Shown here: piece by piece, positions 8,107 through 17,600 of the stretch
Position numbering within the stretch: position 1 is the first letter of the stretch
How the letters are laid out: each line of letters opens with the position of its first letter
NCBI GenBank assembly: GCA_002238785.1
Contig: MPNA01000022.1
Span: forward strand, 1 to 51,499
From: a bacterium OM1 bin76
GTDB lineage: Bacteria; Actinomycetota; Acidimicrobiia; Spongiisociales; ZC4RG35
DNA: 51,499 nt
Reading direction: 5' to 3'
Position numbers and translations under genes: made by a program
Notes under the pieces: model-generated
Database searches by the model: none
What the model was told of the DNA's origin: nothing
What the model saw: the letters and a program-made list of their open reading frames with translations, nothing else

Positions 8107-10827
8107 TCAGCGTTTCCAGGAGGGTTCCAGGTCGGGGTCTATCAGGTAACGCTTCATCGCCTCCGAAACCACCGTTGGTGGTAGCAGGCCCTTGGTCGAC
8201 AGCGCTGATAGCACGTTGACGACGACATAGCCGGCGTCGATCTCGAAGAACCTGCGAAGCCTGCGGCGGGTGTCGGAGCGGCCGAATCCGTCGGTGCCCA
8301 GAGTCACGTACCTGGAGGGGACCCATCTGTTGACCTGATCCGGCACTGCCCTCATGTAGTCGGTCACTGCTACGATCACCTGTCCGGCTCCTTCCAGTCT
8401 TTGGGTCACATAGGGTTTGCGGGGCCGTTGTTGCGGATGGAGAAGGTTCCAACGCTCCACCTCCATGGCATCGGCGCGAAGAGTCTGGTATGACGGCGCC
8501 GACCACAGTTCCACTCCCACGCCGAAGTGCTCCGCCAGGTCCTGTTGCGCCTCCTGCGCGGCGCCCACGGTGGAGCCCGAGAACAGGATCGACCCTTGCT
8601 TCTCCACGCCTTCGGGCGACGGAGCCCAGCGGTACAGGCCGGCCAGGATGCCACCGTCCACCCCGGCGGGTTTCACCGGATGGTGATAGTTCTCGTTATA
8701 GACCGTGATGTAGTAGGAGATGTCCTCGTTCTCCTGGTACATCCGCCTGATGCCGTCCTCGATGATCACCCCCAACTCGTATGCGAAAGCCGGGTCGTAG
8801 CTCTTGATGGAGGGAACGGTGGTGGACAGCAGGTGACTGTGGCCGTCTTGGTGCTGGAGTCCCTCTCCCATCAATGTGGTGCGTCCCGCGGTGGCGCCCA
8901 ACAGGAACCCACGAGCCCGGGCGTCGGCCGCCGCCCAGATCAGGTCTCCCACCCGCTGGAATCCGAACATCGAATAGAAGATGAAGAACGGCACCATCGG
9001 AATACCCCGATTGGCGTAGCAGGTAGCGGCCGCCGTCCAAGATGCGAGGGATCCCGCCTCGGTGATCCCTTCTTCCAAAAGCTGGCCGTCCTGTCTTTCC
9101 AGGTAGGCCAGGATCATGGCAGCGTCCACCGGTTCGTAGAGTTGACCTCGGGAGGCGTAGATGCCAAGTTCGCGGAAGAGGGGATCCATGCCGAAGGTCC
9201 GGGCCTCGTCTGGCACGATGGGCACCACCCGGGGTCCGAACTCCGGCGCCCGGCACAGGTTGCGCAACAAGCGCACGAAGGCGGTGGTCGTGGAGACCTC
9301 CACCTTGCCGCTTCCCTGATTGAGAATGTCGAAAGTCTCGGGAGAGGGAAGGGTCAGGGCCTTTCTGATCCGCACCACCCGGCTGGGAAGCCAGCCTCCC
9401 AACCGCTTGCGAGCCTCCATCAGGTACTGGTACTCGGGGGAGGAAACGGAGGGCCGGTAGTAGGGAGGATCGGTTTCCCCTTCGAAGGCGACGTCGGGTA
9501 TCTCTTCTTTCAGTTCCAACCGGTCGCGGAGTTGTTTGAGTTGCTGGTTGGTCAACTGCTTGATCTGGTGGGTGGCATTGCGTCCCTCCACATCGGGGCC
9601 CAGTGTCCATCCCTTGATGGTCTTGGCGAGGATGACGGTGGGCGCCCCGGACGCTCGGGTCGCAGCCTGGTAGGCGGTGTAGACCTTCAAGGGGTCATGA
9701 CCACCCCTGCGCAACTCCCAGATGTCGCGGTCGCTGAGATGCTGAGCCATCGCCAGGGTGCGGGGGTCCTTTCCGAAGAAGTGCTCTCGAACATAGGCCC
9801 CGCTCTCCGCCTTGTAACGCTGGTACTCGCCATCAAGCGTCCGGTGCATCACATCCACGAGGGCCCCTTCATGGTCCCTCGCCAGCAGGGGATCCCATCC
9901 CGATCCCCATACCACCTTGATGACATTCCAGCCCGCTCCCCGGAAGACCGCCTCCAACTCCTGGATTATCTTGCCGTTGCCTCGCACAGGGCCGTCCAAT
10001 CGCTGGAGATTGCAGTTGACCACCCACACCAGATTGTCCAGTCCCTCCCGGGCCGCCAGGGAGAGTGAACCCAGGGATTCGGGTTCGTCGCATTCCCCAT
10101 CCCCGATAAAGCACCAAACGCGGGTGTCGTCCGTGGAGTCCAAACCGCGATTCTCCAGGTATTTGTTGAAGCGCGCCTGGTATATGGACTTCAGTGGGCC
10201 CAGACCCATCGAGACGGTGGGATACTCCCAGAAATCGGGCATGAGCCGTGGATGGGGATAGGAGGAGAGTCCGCCACCACCGATTTCCATCCGAAAATTG
10301 TCGAGGTGGTGCTCGTCCAGGCGCCGCTCCAAGAAGGCCCGGGCGTAGATTCCAGGGGCGGCATGACCCTGGATGTAGACGGCATCGCCAGGGCGTCCGT
10401 CTTCCTTGCCGCGAAAGAAGTGGTTGAATCCTATCTCATAGAGCAGGGCCGAGGAGGCAAACGTGGAGAGGTGTCCGCCGATGCCCTTTTCCATGTCGTT
10501 GGCCTTGATGACCATCACCGCCGCGTTCCACCTTATGAACCGGCGGATCCGCTTCTCCATCCACAGGTCACCGGGATAGGCGGGTTCCTCCTCGGCAGGG
10601 ATGGAGTTTACGTACGGGGTGCTGATTGAGCCCGGGGCGGCCATGCCTTTCTGGCGGGCCCGGTCCATGAGTTTGGTGAGGAGAAACTCCCCGCGATTCG
10701 TGCCTCCTTCTTCCACCACCGCATCCAGAGATTCGATCCACTCGGCAGTCTCCTCCGGGTCAGCGTCGTGATGCTGGTGGACGAATCCGTCAACATAGGA
10801 GAGGCTGTAATCTTTCCAATAGGTCAT
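8107..10827 (-). CDS. aceE: Pyruvate dehydrogenase E1 component, homodimeric type
   Basis: AceE decarboxylates pyruvate with thiamine diphosphate and passes the acetyl group to the lipoyl domains of E2. The thiamine diphosphate-binding motif is complete: GDGECDEPE at residues 242-250 and NCNLQ at 271-275. The N-terminal part has GGHLSTFASSALLYEIGFNHFFRG, and later segments include the family's GRTTLMGEGLQHQDGHS. Length 906 aa is normal for the homodimeric enzyme found in actinobacteria and gamma-proteobacteria. No E2 or E3 gene is nearby, as is usual in actinobacteria. Upstream on the minus strand is a TATCCT box (10846-10841) 13 bases before the ATG, with a perfect palindrome just upstream of it. 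Confidence 0.97.
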   Translation of the reverse strand: MTYWKDYSLSYVDGFVHQHHDADPEETAEWIESLDAVVEEGGTNRGEFLLTKLMDRARQKGMAAPGSISTPYVNSIPAEEEPAYPGDLWMEKRIRRFIRWNAAVMVIKANDMEKGIGGHLSTFASSALLYEIGFNHFFRGKEDGRPGDAVYIQGHAAPGIYARAFLERRLDEHHLDNFRMEIGGGGLSSYPHPRLMPDFWEYPTVSMGLGPLKSIYQARFNKYLENRGLDSTDDTRVWCFIGDGECDEPESLGSLSLAAREGLDNLVWVVNCNLQRLDGPVRGNGKIIQELEAVFRGAGWNVIKVVWGSGWDPLLARDHEGALVDVMHRTLDGEYQRYKAESGAYVREHFFGKDPRTLAMAQHLSDRDIWELRRGGHDPLKVYTAYQAATRASGAPTVILAKTIKGWTLGPDVEGRNATHQIKQLTNQQLKQLRDRLELKEEIPDVAFEGETDPPYYRPSVSSPEYQYLMEARKRLGGWLPSRVVRIRKALTLPSPETFDILNQGSGKVEVSTTTAFVRLLRNLCRAPEFGPRVVPIVPDEARTFGMDPLFRELGIYASRGQLYEPVDAAMILAYLERQDGQLLEEGITEAGSLASWTAAATCYANRGIPMVPFFIFYSMFGFQRVGDLIWAAADARARGFLLGATAGRTTLMGEGLQHQDGHSHLLSTTVPSIKSYDPAFAYELGVIIEDGIRRMYQENEDISYYITVYNENYHHPVKPAGVDGGILAGLYRWAPSPEGVEKQGSILFSGSTVGAAQEAQQDLAEHFGVGVELWSAPSYQTLRADAMEVERWNLLHPQQRPRKPYVTQRLEGAGQVIVAVTDYMRAVPDQVNRWVPSRYVTLGTDGFGRSDTRRRLRRFFEIDAGYVVVNVLSALSTKGLLPPTVVSEAMKRYLIDPDLEPSWKR

Positions 10828-10840
10828 CGTTCTAAAAGGA

Positions 10841-10871
10841 AGGATACCCCTGGAAGACCTGAGTCTTCCAG
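10841..10871 (-). promoter_or_regulatory. aceE promoter with 9-bp perfect palindrome
   Basis: CTGGAAGAC, four bases, GTCTTCCAG occupies 10850-10871. On the minus strand the palindrome falls at about the -35 position of a TATCCT -10 box (10846-10841). The geometry suits a dimeric repressor or activator that could also affect the divergent radical SAM gene. Calling it an operator is inference. Confidence 0.45.
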
Positions 10872-10881
10872 GCAGATCAAT

Positions 10882-10896
10882 CCCCGGTGCACGGGG
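10882..10896 (+). promoter_or_regulatory. Hairpin just before the radical SAM ribosome site
   Basis: CCCCG, five bases, CGGGG forms a 5-bp GC stem that directly precedes GGAGGTGAAAGGA, the likely ribosome binding region of the radical SAM gene at 10917. It may influence translation, or may be chance in GC-rich DNA. Confidence 0.25.
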
Positions 10897-10916
10897 GAGG
10901 TGAAAGGACTTCCGAC

Positions 10917-12308
10917 ATGCGGATACTGCTCATCTCCACCTACGAATTGGGACACCAACCACTTCACGTCGCCTGGCCTGCCGCGGCCCTCACCGCAGCC
11001 GGTCATTCGGTCAGAGCCTTGGATCTGGCCGTAGAGGACTGGGACGACGAGAGGGTGAGTTGGGCGGAGGCCGTGGGGGTCTCAGTGCCCATGCACACCG
11101 CAATGCGGTTGGGCGTGCAGTCTGCACGCCGCATCAAATCCTCCAACCCGCAGACGCCCATCCTCTTCTACGGCCTGTACGCCGCAGCAACCCGGGATCG
11201 GGTGGTGGGCGAGGTCGCCGACCGTGCTATAGCGGGTGAATACACTGCGGAACTGGTCGAGTGGTTCAACGGGCTGAGAACCCTGGAGGGGCGGGTGTCG
11301 AGGCCGGTCACCATCTCAACCCGTCGGTCGCCTTCGCTGGTTCCTGCCCGTGGGATGCTTCCGCCGCTGGACAAATACGTCTGTCTGGAGCACGAGGGAC
11401 AAACTCGACTGGCCGGCTATGTGGAGGGAAGTAGGGGATGCCGTCACCGGTGCCGGCACTGTCCGCTTCCGGCCGTCTATGACGGTCGTTATCGGATTGT
11501 GGATACCGAGAGCATTCTGGCCGATATTCAGTGGCTGGCCGACCACGGCGCCGAGCACATCACCTTTGGTGACCCTGACTTTCTCAACGGTCCTGCCCAT
11601 GCCCGTCGTTTGGTGGAAGCAGCCCACCGCCAGTTTCCACATCTAACCTTCGACTTGACGGTCAAGGTTGAACACATCCTGTCTCACCGGTCCATCTGGC
11701 GGGAAATGGCCGAGCGCAACGTCGTATTCGTGGTGTCGGCCTTCGAGACTGTCAATGATCGCATACTGAGGGTATTGGACAAAGGACACACCGTTGCCGA
11801 CTTGGCGCCGGCCGTTCGGGTCTTGAGGGAAGTGGGAATCGCGGTCCGCCCCTCATGGCTTCCTTTCACGCCATGGACGGAACTCTCCGACCTCGACGAC
11901 ATCTTCGCATTCATCGCAGATCAAGATCTGATGGGCGCCACCGATCCGGTGCAGATGGGGATTCGCCTGCTGGTGCCGGAAGGGTCGCTGGTGCTGTCGA
12001 TACCCGGTGCCGCGGGCCGATTCGGAGCATACGATCCCGATGTGCTTGGCTATCGGTGGGAGTCTTCGGATCCGGCGGTGGACGAACTGCAGAGGAAGGT
12101 CTTGTCTCTGGCCGAATCGGGGACCCGGGGAGAGATGAGCACCCGCCAGACCCTTCATGCCCAGTGGGAACAGGCGAGGCTGGCAGTGGGGCGTGCGTCT
12201 CCGTCGGCCTCAGATGTGGACTGGGAGGATCGGGCGCCCGGACTCACCGAGTCGTGGTTCTGCTGCGCTGAGCCCACCGAACTTCAAATGGCGGGGGTGG
12301 CTGGCTAG
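10917..12308 (+). CDS. B12-binding-type radical SAM protein with CCAEP C-terminal tail
   Basis: The 463-residue product has an N-terminal cobalamin-binding-like segment (MRILLISTYELGHQPLHVAW), with no obvious DxHxxG motif, followed by the radical SAM core. The iron-sulfur motif CxxxCxxC is at C175, C179 and C182 (GSRGCRHRCRHCPLP). The C terminus is distinctive: FCCAEP at residues 448-453. This matches what I recall of a family described as CUAEP/CCAEP-tail radical SAM (seleno)proteins, in which the first C of the pair or its neighbour is selenocysteine in some species; here both codons are TGC. The substrate is not known to me. ATG 10917 is preferred over a GTG at 10887 because a GAAAGGA site lies 8 bases upstream. 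The gene ends in a CTAG shared with the stop of the convergent gene. Confidence 0.85.
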   Translation: MRILLISTYELGHQPLHVAWPAAALTAAGHSVRALDLAVEDWDDERVSWAEAVGVSVPMHTAMRLGVQSARRIKSSNPQTPILFYGLYAAATRDRVVGEVADRAIAGEYTAELVEWFNGLRTLEGRVSRPVTISTRRSPSLVPARGMLPPLDKYVCLEHEGQTRLAGYVEGSRGCRHRCRHCPLPAVYDGRYRIVDTESILADIQWLADHGAEHITFGDPDFLNGPAHARRLVEAAHRQFPHLTFDLTVKVEHILSHRSIWREMAERNVVFVVSAFETVNDRILRVLDKGHTVADLAPAVRVLREVGIAVRPSWLPFTPWTELSDLDDIFAFIADQDLMGATDPVQMGIRLLVPEGSLVLSIPGAAGRFGAYDPDVLGYRWESSDPAVDELQRKVLSLAESGTRGEMSTRQTLHAQWEQARLAVGRASPSASDVDWEDRAPGLTESWFCCAEPTELQMAGVAG

Positions 12309-13741
12309 GGAGTTCCTCGGTGGGATCTGCAGCGCTGCTCGAACGGACAGGTCCCACACCACTCGCCCACCTCGAAAGGAGGAGATGTCGCGTCCAACAA
12401 GTCCCATTGGGAGGCAGTTTGTGCCAGGTTGATCAGTTGCCGTGTCGTTTCCTCCATCTCCTCTCTCTTCCAGACCTTGCGATCACATATCGGAGTCTTT
12501 CCCGATGTGGAGAGTTGATGGAAATGGGTAGCAACTGCGGGGGCCTCTCTGAACCGGAGCAGGGTGCCCAGGGCGTAGAGTTCTGCTTCGTAGGGGTAGA
12601 CACGGGGGGATGCACCGGTCTTGTGATCGATTACCGCCGGGGTGCCATCCCCTTCTCGGCCCACCCCATCGGCGACCCCGGACAGCACCACCGAGACGGG
12701 CTTTTGTCCGGCGCCGAATCGGACCGAAAAGCCCAGTGGAAACTCGGTTTTCCCGATGGACAGATCGGCAACGCAGGGCAGGGCGAGGTGCTGGCGGTAG
12801 AGGGCCTCCACCTCCAGGTCTTCGGAGAAGAACGACGCCGGGTCGGACGACAGCAAGGCTTGCGCCATCAATTTGTGAAACCTGTTACCCAGTTCCAAGC
12901 CGGGAGACGTTTCCAGTGAGTAGTGATCGGGATCGACCGGGATGGAGAACATCGTCTTCCAGGCGGCCCTCCGTTGACAGAGAGCCATCTCCGGCAACCT
13001 CGACTTGGAGATCATGATTCGAAACCCGGATGCCTTGCGCTTCTCAAATGGGATGACCTCCATGGCTTCGGGGTTCAAGGCAGGAAAGGTATCGCAAAGG
13101 TCCGACACCTTGCAGGTGGTGCAGTGGACGCCTGCCACGATTCGGGGTTCGCTGTCGCGCATGCGGCGGTAGTCCCGTTCCAAAGATGCCAGTGTCTCCT
13201 GCCCTTGGGCTGGCGGCATCTCCAACCGGATCACCTCCCCGTCGGCGGTTCTCATCTCGTAGGCTTCCATGGAGGTGGGAAAGCGCGGGTCGGAGACCAC
13301 CACGGAGATTTCTTCGGGTGCTGTGGCGAACTCGGCGCCCTCTTTGATCTGTCCGGTCTTCAGCTTGTACATCTTCAGCACTCCATCGGAGCCTCTGTGG
13401 GCGAATTGGAAGAAGACATTCAACTCCTCGGGACCGATCTGGTAGTTCAGCTGCGGCCAATCGAAGTCGAACTCTCCTCGGCCGGGCACGGGCAGCAGTG
13501 GCAGCACCCTGTTGATCTGAGCGGCAACGATTTCCGCCTGCACCGGATCGAACCGTTCCTCCACCGGGACCGGGGGAGGTTTACCGGTCAGCTCAGCAGC
13601 CAGGAATTCCCAGATGGCGCTCCATCTCCGCAATGGGGGGACATTGCGGCTGGCGCCTGGGGGCGGCATACCCAGGTTTGCAAAGGACCCCGGACAAATT
13701 CGCTTGCTGGGTGCACCTACGAGGTCTTTCGGAGAGCTCAT
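12305..13741 (-). CDS. PD-(D/E)XK nuclease superfamily protein with a second partial nuclease module
   Basis: The 478-residue protein has a complete RecB/Cas4-like nuclease in its second half: [19 protein letters not shown], then [12 protein letters not shown], the catalytic AVIDHKTG, and the terminal cluster [10 protein letters not shown] that with the earlier cysteine could hold an iron-sulfur cluster. The first half carries a similar but incomplete pattern, MYKLKTGQ and [10 protein letters not shown], as if a second nuclease module had decayed. It lacks the aspartate of the D-x-K site. The start at 13741 has GAGGGA 9 bases upstream. Role is unknown; the setting beside adnA/adnB and a RecB-family exonuclease suggests DNA repair or processing. 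The stop overlaps the radical SAM stop by the four bases CTAG. Confidence 0.8.
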   Translation of the reverse strand: MSSPKDLVGAPSKRICPGSFANLGMPPPGASRNVPPLRRWSAIWEFLAAELTGKPPPVPVEERFDPVQAEIVAAQINRVLPLLPVPGRGEFDFDWPQLNYQIGPEELNVFFQFAHRGSDGVLKMYKLKTGQIKEGAEFATAPEEISVVVSDPRFPTSMEAYEMRTADGEVIRLEMPPAQGQETLASLERDYRRMRDSEPRIVAGVHCTTCKVSDLCDTFPALNPEAMEVIPFEKRKASGFRIMISKSRLPEMALCQRRAAWKTMFSIPVDPDHYSLETSPGLELGNRFHKLMAQALLSSDPASFFSEDLEVEALYRQHLALPCVADLSIGKTEFPLGFSVRFGAGQKPVSVVLSGVADGVGREGDGTPAVIDHKTGASPRVYPYEAELYALGTLLRFREAPAVATHFHQLSTSGKTPICDRKVWKREEMEETTRQLINLAQTASQWDLLDATSPPFEVGEWCGTCPFEQRCRSHRGTP

Positions 13742-13809
13742 TCTCTCCGGTCCCTCAGCCGGGTGCAACAATGCAAGTCCGCCCCCGGAGCCTTATCATC
13801 TCTGCCCAG

Positions 13810-14265
13810 ATGCGGGTAGTTTTGCAACGGGTCTCCCAGGCTCGGGTGAGAGTCGACGGCCAGACGGTTGGGGAGATCTGCGATGGGTTGTTGGCGTTGG
13901 TGGGTGTCACTCACCGGGACTCGGTGAAAGACGCCCGGGCGGTGGCGGCCAAGATGGCGGGACTTCGAGTATTCCGGGACCAGGAGGGAAAGATGAATCT
14001 GTCGTTGCTCGAGACAGGGGGCAAGGTCCTGGTGGTCAGCCAGTTCACCCTGTACGGGGAAGTTCGCAAGGGCCGCCGACCATCCTTCGTCAAAGCGGCG
14101 CGTCCCGAACCGGCCGAGCGCCTGGTGGACGAGGTGGTGACGGCGCTGGAGAGTGAGGGGATAGAGGTGTCCACCGGCCGTTTCGGAGCCATGATGGAAG
14201 TGTCCCTTGTGAACGATGGGCCGGTCACCATCCTGGTGGAGACGGACGGCGGTCGGATGGTCTGA
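13810..14265 (+). CDS. dtd: D-aminoacyl-tRNA deacylase
   Basis: DTD removes D-amino acids (and glycine from tRNA-Ala) wrongly attached to tRNA. The 151-residue protein has both signature motifs: SQFTL at about residues 77-81, here [17 protein letters not shown], and NDGPVT near residue 136. It starts [17 protein letters not shown] as usual. ATG 13810 is the only start that fits the family N terminus. It is divergent from the nuclease gene at 13741, so the 68-base spacer must hold both promoters. Confidence 0.96.
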   Translation: MRVVLQRVSQARVRVDGQTVGEICDGLLALVGVTHRDSVKDARAVAAKMAGLRVFRDQEGKMNLSLLETGGKVLVVSQFTLYGEVRKGRRPSFVKAARPEPAERLVDEVVTALESEGIEVSTGRFGAMMEVSLVNDGPVTILVETDGGRMV

Positions 14266-14345
14266 ACGCTTCCACCTGCGACAGGGTGGCGCCGCTGGTG
14301 AGATATCAGCGAGATTCAAGCCGACGACTCATGTCCCCATTTTAA

Positions 14346-14672
14346 GATAGGGAGCGCCGGATCCGGGACGCCATGCAGCGGACGATGACCACCACCGGCG
14401 GAGCGCTGTTGGCCAGCGCTCTCACCACGGCTCTGGGACTCCTGACCCTGCTCTTCGCCCCGCTCGATCCGATGAGGCAACTGGGCTTGCTGACCGCGGT
14501 AACCATATTGTTGGATCTCATCGCAGCTTTCTTGGTGCTCTGGGCGCTGTACCACCGATGGCGGAGGCAGGAGTTCGGTGGCGGCAGCCACCACCCCACC
14601 CCCAGCCCCAGACAACTGTCGCCGGGAAGTGACAGGGCGGCCTACCGCAACCTCAGCGGGTCCCCTTTCTGA
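14346..14672 (+). pseudogene. C-terminal remnant of an RND/MMPL family transporter
   Basis: The frame after a TAA at 14343-14345 reads RERRIRDAMQRTMTTTGGALL, then a membrane segment and APLDPMRQLGLLTAV followed by a second membrane segment ending in VLWALYHRW. This is the last part of an RND-superfamily exporter: a loop with R-x-x-G-G, then the final two transmembrane helices. Only about 75 alignable codons remain. The N-terminal 700 or more residues are absent and no initiation site is evident. The tail overlaps the adnB stop by 20 bases. It looks like a deletion remnant, but a short membrane protein starting at ATG 14373 cannot be fully excluded. Confidence 0.7.
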
Positions 14673-17600
14673 TCGAAGATATGAAGTCCCTTCCCTCGGG
14701 GCACACGTTGAAGAAGTCGCATCGTTGACACTCCGGTGAGGGGGTGGGATCCCATTGTTCATTGCAGATGGAGCGGGCCATCTCCTCTAAACGTTGGCGG
14801 GCAGACGCCAGCCAATCCTGGTCGACCGACTCTGTGTGGGGAGATTGTTGTAATTGGCCCCCTCCCAGGTAGGCGATGGTCACCGAAAGCCCGGAAGGCG
14901 CCGGTCCCAGTTCGGGCGCCTCGCACACCGCCAACGCGTAGACCTGCATTTGAGCGAGACGGGCTGAATGGGGATCATCGGCAGGCGGCTGACCCGACTT
15001 GAAATCGACGATCTCCCAGGCACCGGTCTTGCTCCGGTAAACGGCGTCGATCCGGCCCCGCACCAGGAAGTCGTGGGACAACCGGAGGTTGAATGCCTTC
15101 TCCAGCCATTGGGTCTCCATGTTGGCGAATCGGGATTCCAAGAAGACCTCGAAGGGGCCCGGACCGCTTTCGGAGGCGACCGGCCGGTCATCCTCGGCCA
15201 GATCCACAGCTTCGTCATCCGGTTCCAGCAGGGGGACCTTGCCCCGGTGGTGGAGTTCGATCTGGCGGTGAATCCGGGTCCCCCGGCGGGTCACATAGGA
15301 GTAACGGCGGGGAAGAGGCTCCACTCTGGTCCAGAAGTACTTCTTAGGGCATTGCGCGTAATTGACCAGATCGGTGGCCGAGGTGGCTATCACCGGCCTG
15401 TCGTGGGGTGGCTCAGGATCGGGGAGTCGAAACAGCATTCCTTCGTATTCTTCCAGGGCCGCCTGGTATTCCTCTTCGACTCCTCGGGCGCGGGCCCTCT
15501 CGGCCGGGGATTCGGGGTCTGCAAGGGCGTGTCGGATGCCCCCTGCCCACCCCTCTTCGAACCCAGGATCGGGAGGATCGACGGTCTGCGGAGGGGCGGC
15601 GAAGCTGGAAGGGCGATCACCGGGGGGATAGGCATTCTCCAGTGCCCCATCAGCATCGGCGACAGGCTCTTGTTGACTGTCCAGCCAAGCGGCTTTGAAG
15701 AATGCACTTTGATGAGGCAATTTGGGTCGGACCGTCGGTTCGGGGTATCCGTACCAATGGGCGCCTGACAGCACCAGTTCCTCTTTGGCCCGAGTGGCCG
15801 CCACGTAGGCGATACGCCATTCCTGGGATTGGTGAGCGGCTCTGACCGACTCCTGCTGGTCCGCCAGGAACTGGGCGATCTGGGAGGGGTCCATACCTGT
15901 GGTGATCCCGACATGTTCGGGGGGATCCAGTCTCCAATTCCAGGGAACGGTCTCTGCCTTGAAATATGGGTTGTCGAATCCCCCTACCGCCTGTGAGGGA
16001 AAGTTCTGGTAGTAGATCGCCGGGACGAACACCACCGGCCATTCGAGTCCCTTGGCCTTGTGAACGGTGAGCAGGGTCACGGCGTCCTCGTCAGAGAGCC
16101 GAGCGGTGTCAACTTCCTCGGAGGGTTCTTCCGCCAGGGCCTCCAGATAGTCGAGGAACCCATCGACGGTGGAAGGACCCTCCATGGGAGACCAACTCTC
16201 AGCCAGGTCGAGGAAACGGTAGAGATTGAGGCGGACGCTGAGTCGATGGTTGCCCGGTATGGATTCCACATCAGCCCAAGTCCCCGTCCTTTCCAGTATC
16301 TTCCGGCAGGCCTCTGCGGCCGAGACGCCCTGGCAGGCCGCCAGGATGTCTCGGTACTCCTTTTGGAATTGCCGGAATGGCGCCTCCAGCCGGTCGGGGA
16401 GTGCTAGCCAGAACCTGCTGTCCTCCAAGCTGTCCAGTAGGGCGCGAGGCTTCCCGTCGGGTCTGCGGTAGGCAAATCTGCTCAAGAACCGGATGTCCCC
16501 CAAACCCAGCCGGTACCGACTCCCACTCAGCAGTCGGGCAGCGGCTTCCCGGTCGTCGAATCGGCCGGCGATCCTCAGCCATGAGTGGACTTCAACCACC
16601 TCCGGAACGGTGAGGAGACCTCCCAGGTTGGCCACTTCCACTGGGATGTCTTGGGCGATCAATTGCTGGTACACCCCGGTGATGTCCTTGGTCTTCCGGA
16701 ACAGCACCGCCATGTCCCTCCATTCCCTGCCGTCGCGGTGACGTTCGCTCAATTGCTCGGCAATCCAGGCGGCCTCGTCGAGGAAAGTGGGATGCCACAA
16801 CGCCGTGACCTTTGCAGGGATCGCCTCGGGCAGAGCCACAAGGTCCTTGGTATCCGAGCCGATGTTCTCCTTCACCGTGTTCGCGAACCGTATGATCTTG
16901 CGGCCCGAGCGCCGGTTCAAAGTCAACGGCAGGGTCTCCGCCGGTTCGCCTTCCTCGGTGGGGAAGTGGGTGGGGAAGTTCCGGAAGTTGTGGAGGGAGG
17001 CCCCCCGCCATTCATAGAGGGTCTGGTCGGAGTCTCCCACCACGGTCAGCGGAAAGCCCTTCCCGAAGAGCCTTTGGAGGATGACACGTTGGGCGGCGTT
17101 GGTGTCCTGGTATTCGTCGGCCACCACTGCGCGGTACCGATCGCTGATCCGAGCGGCTATCTGGGGCTCTTCCTCCAGTATCCGATAGGCATGGACTATC
17201 AGGTCTCCGTAGTCCACCACCCCCAATCGATGTTTGTGCTCCTGGTACCTGCGAGCCGCCTCCACCATGCCGGGGCGCTTGTGATGGGCATTGAGCAATC
17301 GCTGGTAGGCGTTGAAGTCACGCTTGAGCCGAAAGTCTGTCGCATTCAGATGGGGTAGGTCGATCCGCAGCATGGTTTCATCCACGCGGTCGGGATCGAC
17401 CAGGTGATCGGCCAGTGAGGAGCAAAAGCGGATCAGTGCTCCAGGAAGGTAGAAGAAGTCGGTGTTGTCCAGCCCTGGCAGGAGGGTCTCCCGGATTACC
17501 TGTTTCACGATCTGGCGGGTTTGGGCCGGACCGATTATGGAGAGATTCCGCTCGATCCCCAAAAGCGCCCCGAACTCATCGACGATCTGGGAGCAAAAGC

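Noticed and set aside
8527-10068. Long plus-strand frame of 513 codons inside aceE
   Set aside because: It is antisense to a clearly conserved aceE and has no recognisable domain. High GC content gives long shadow frames.
12240-12308. Selenocysteine codon in the radical SAM tail
   Set aside because: Both positions of the CC pair are TGC and the in-frame stop is TAG after the tail, so no recoding is required.
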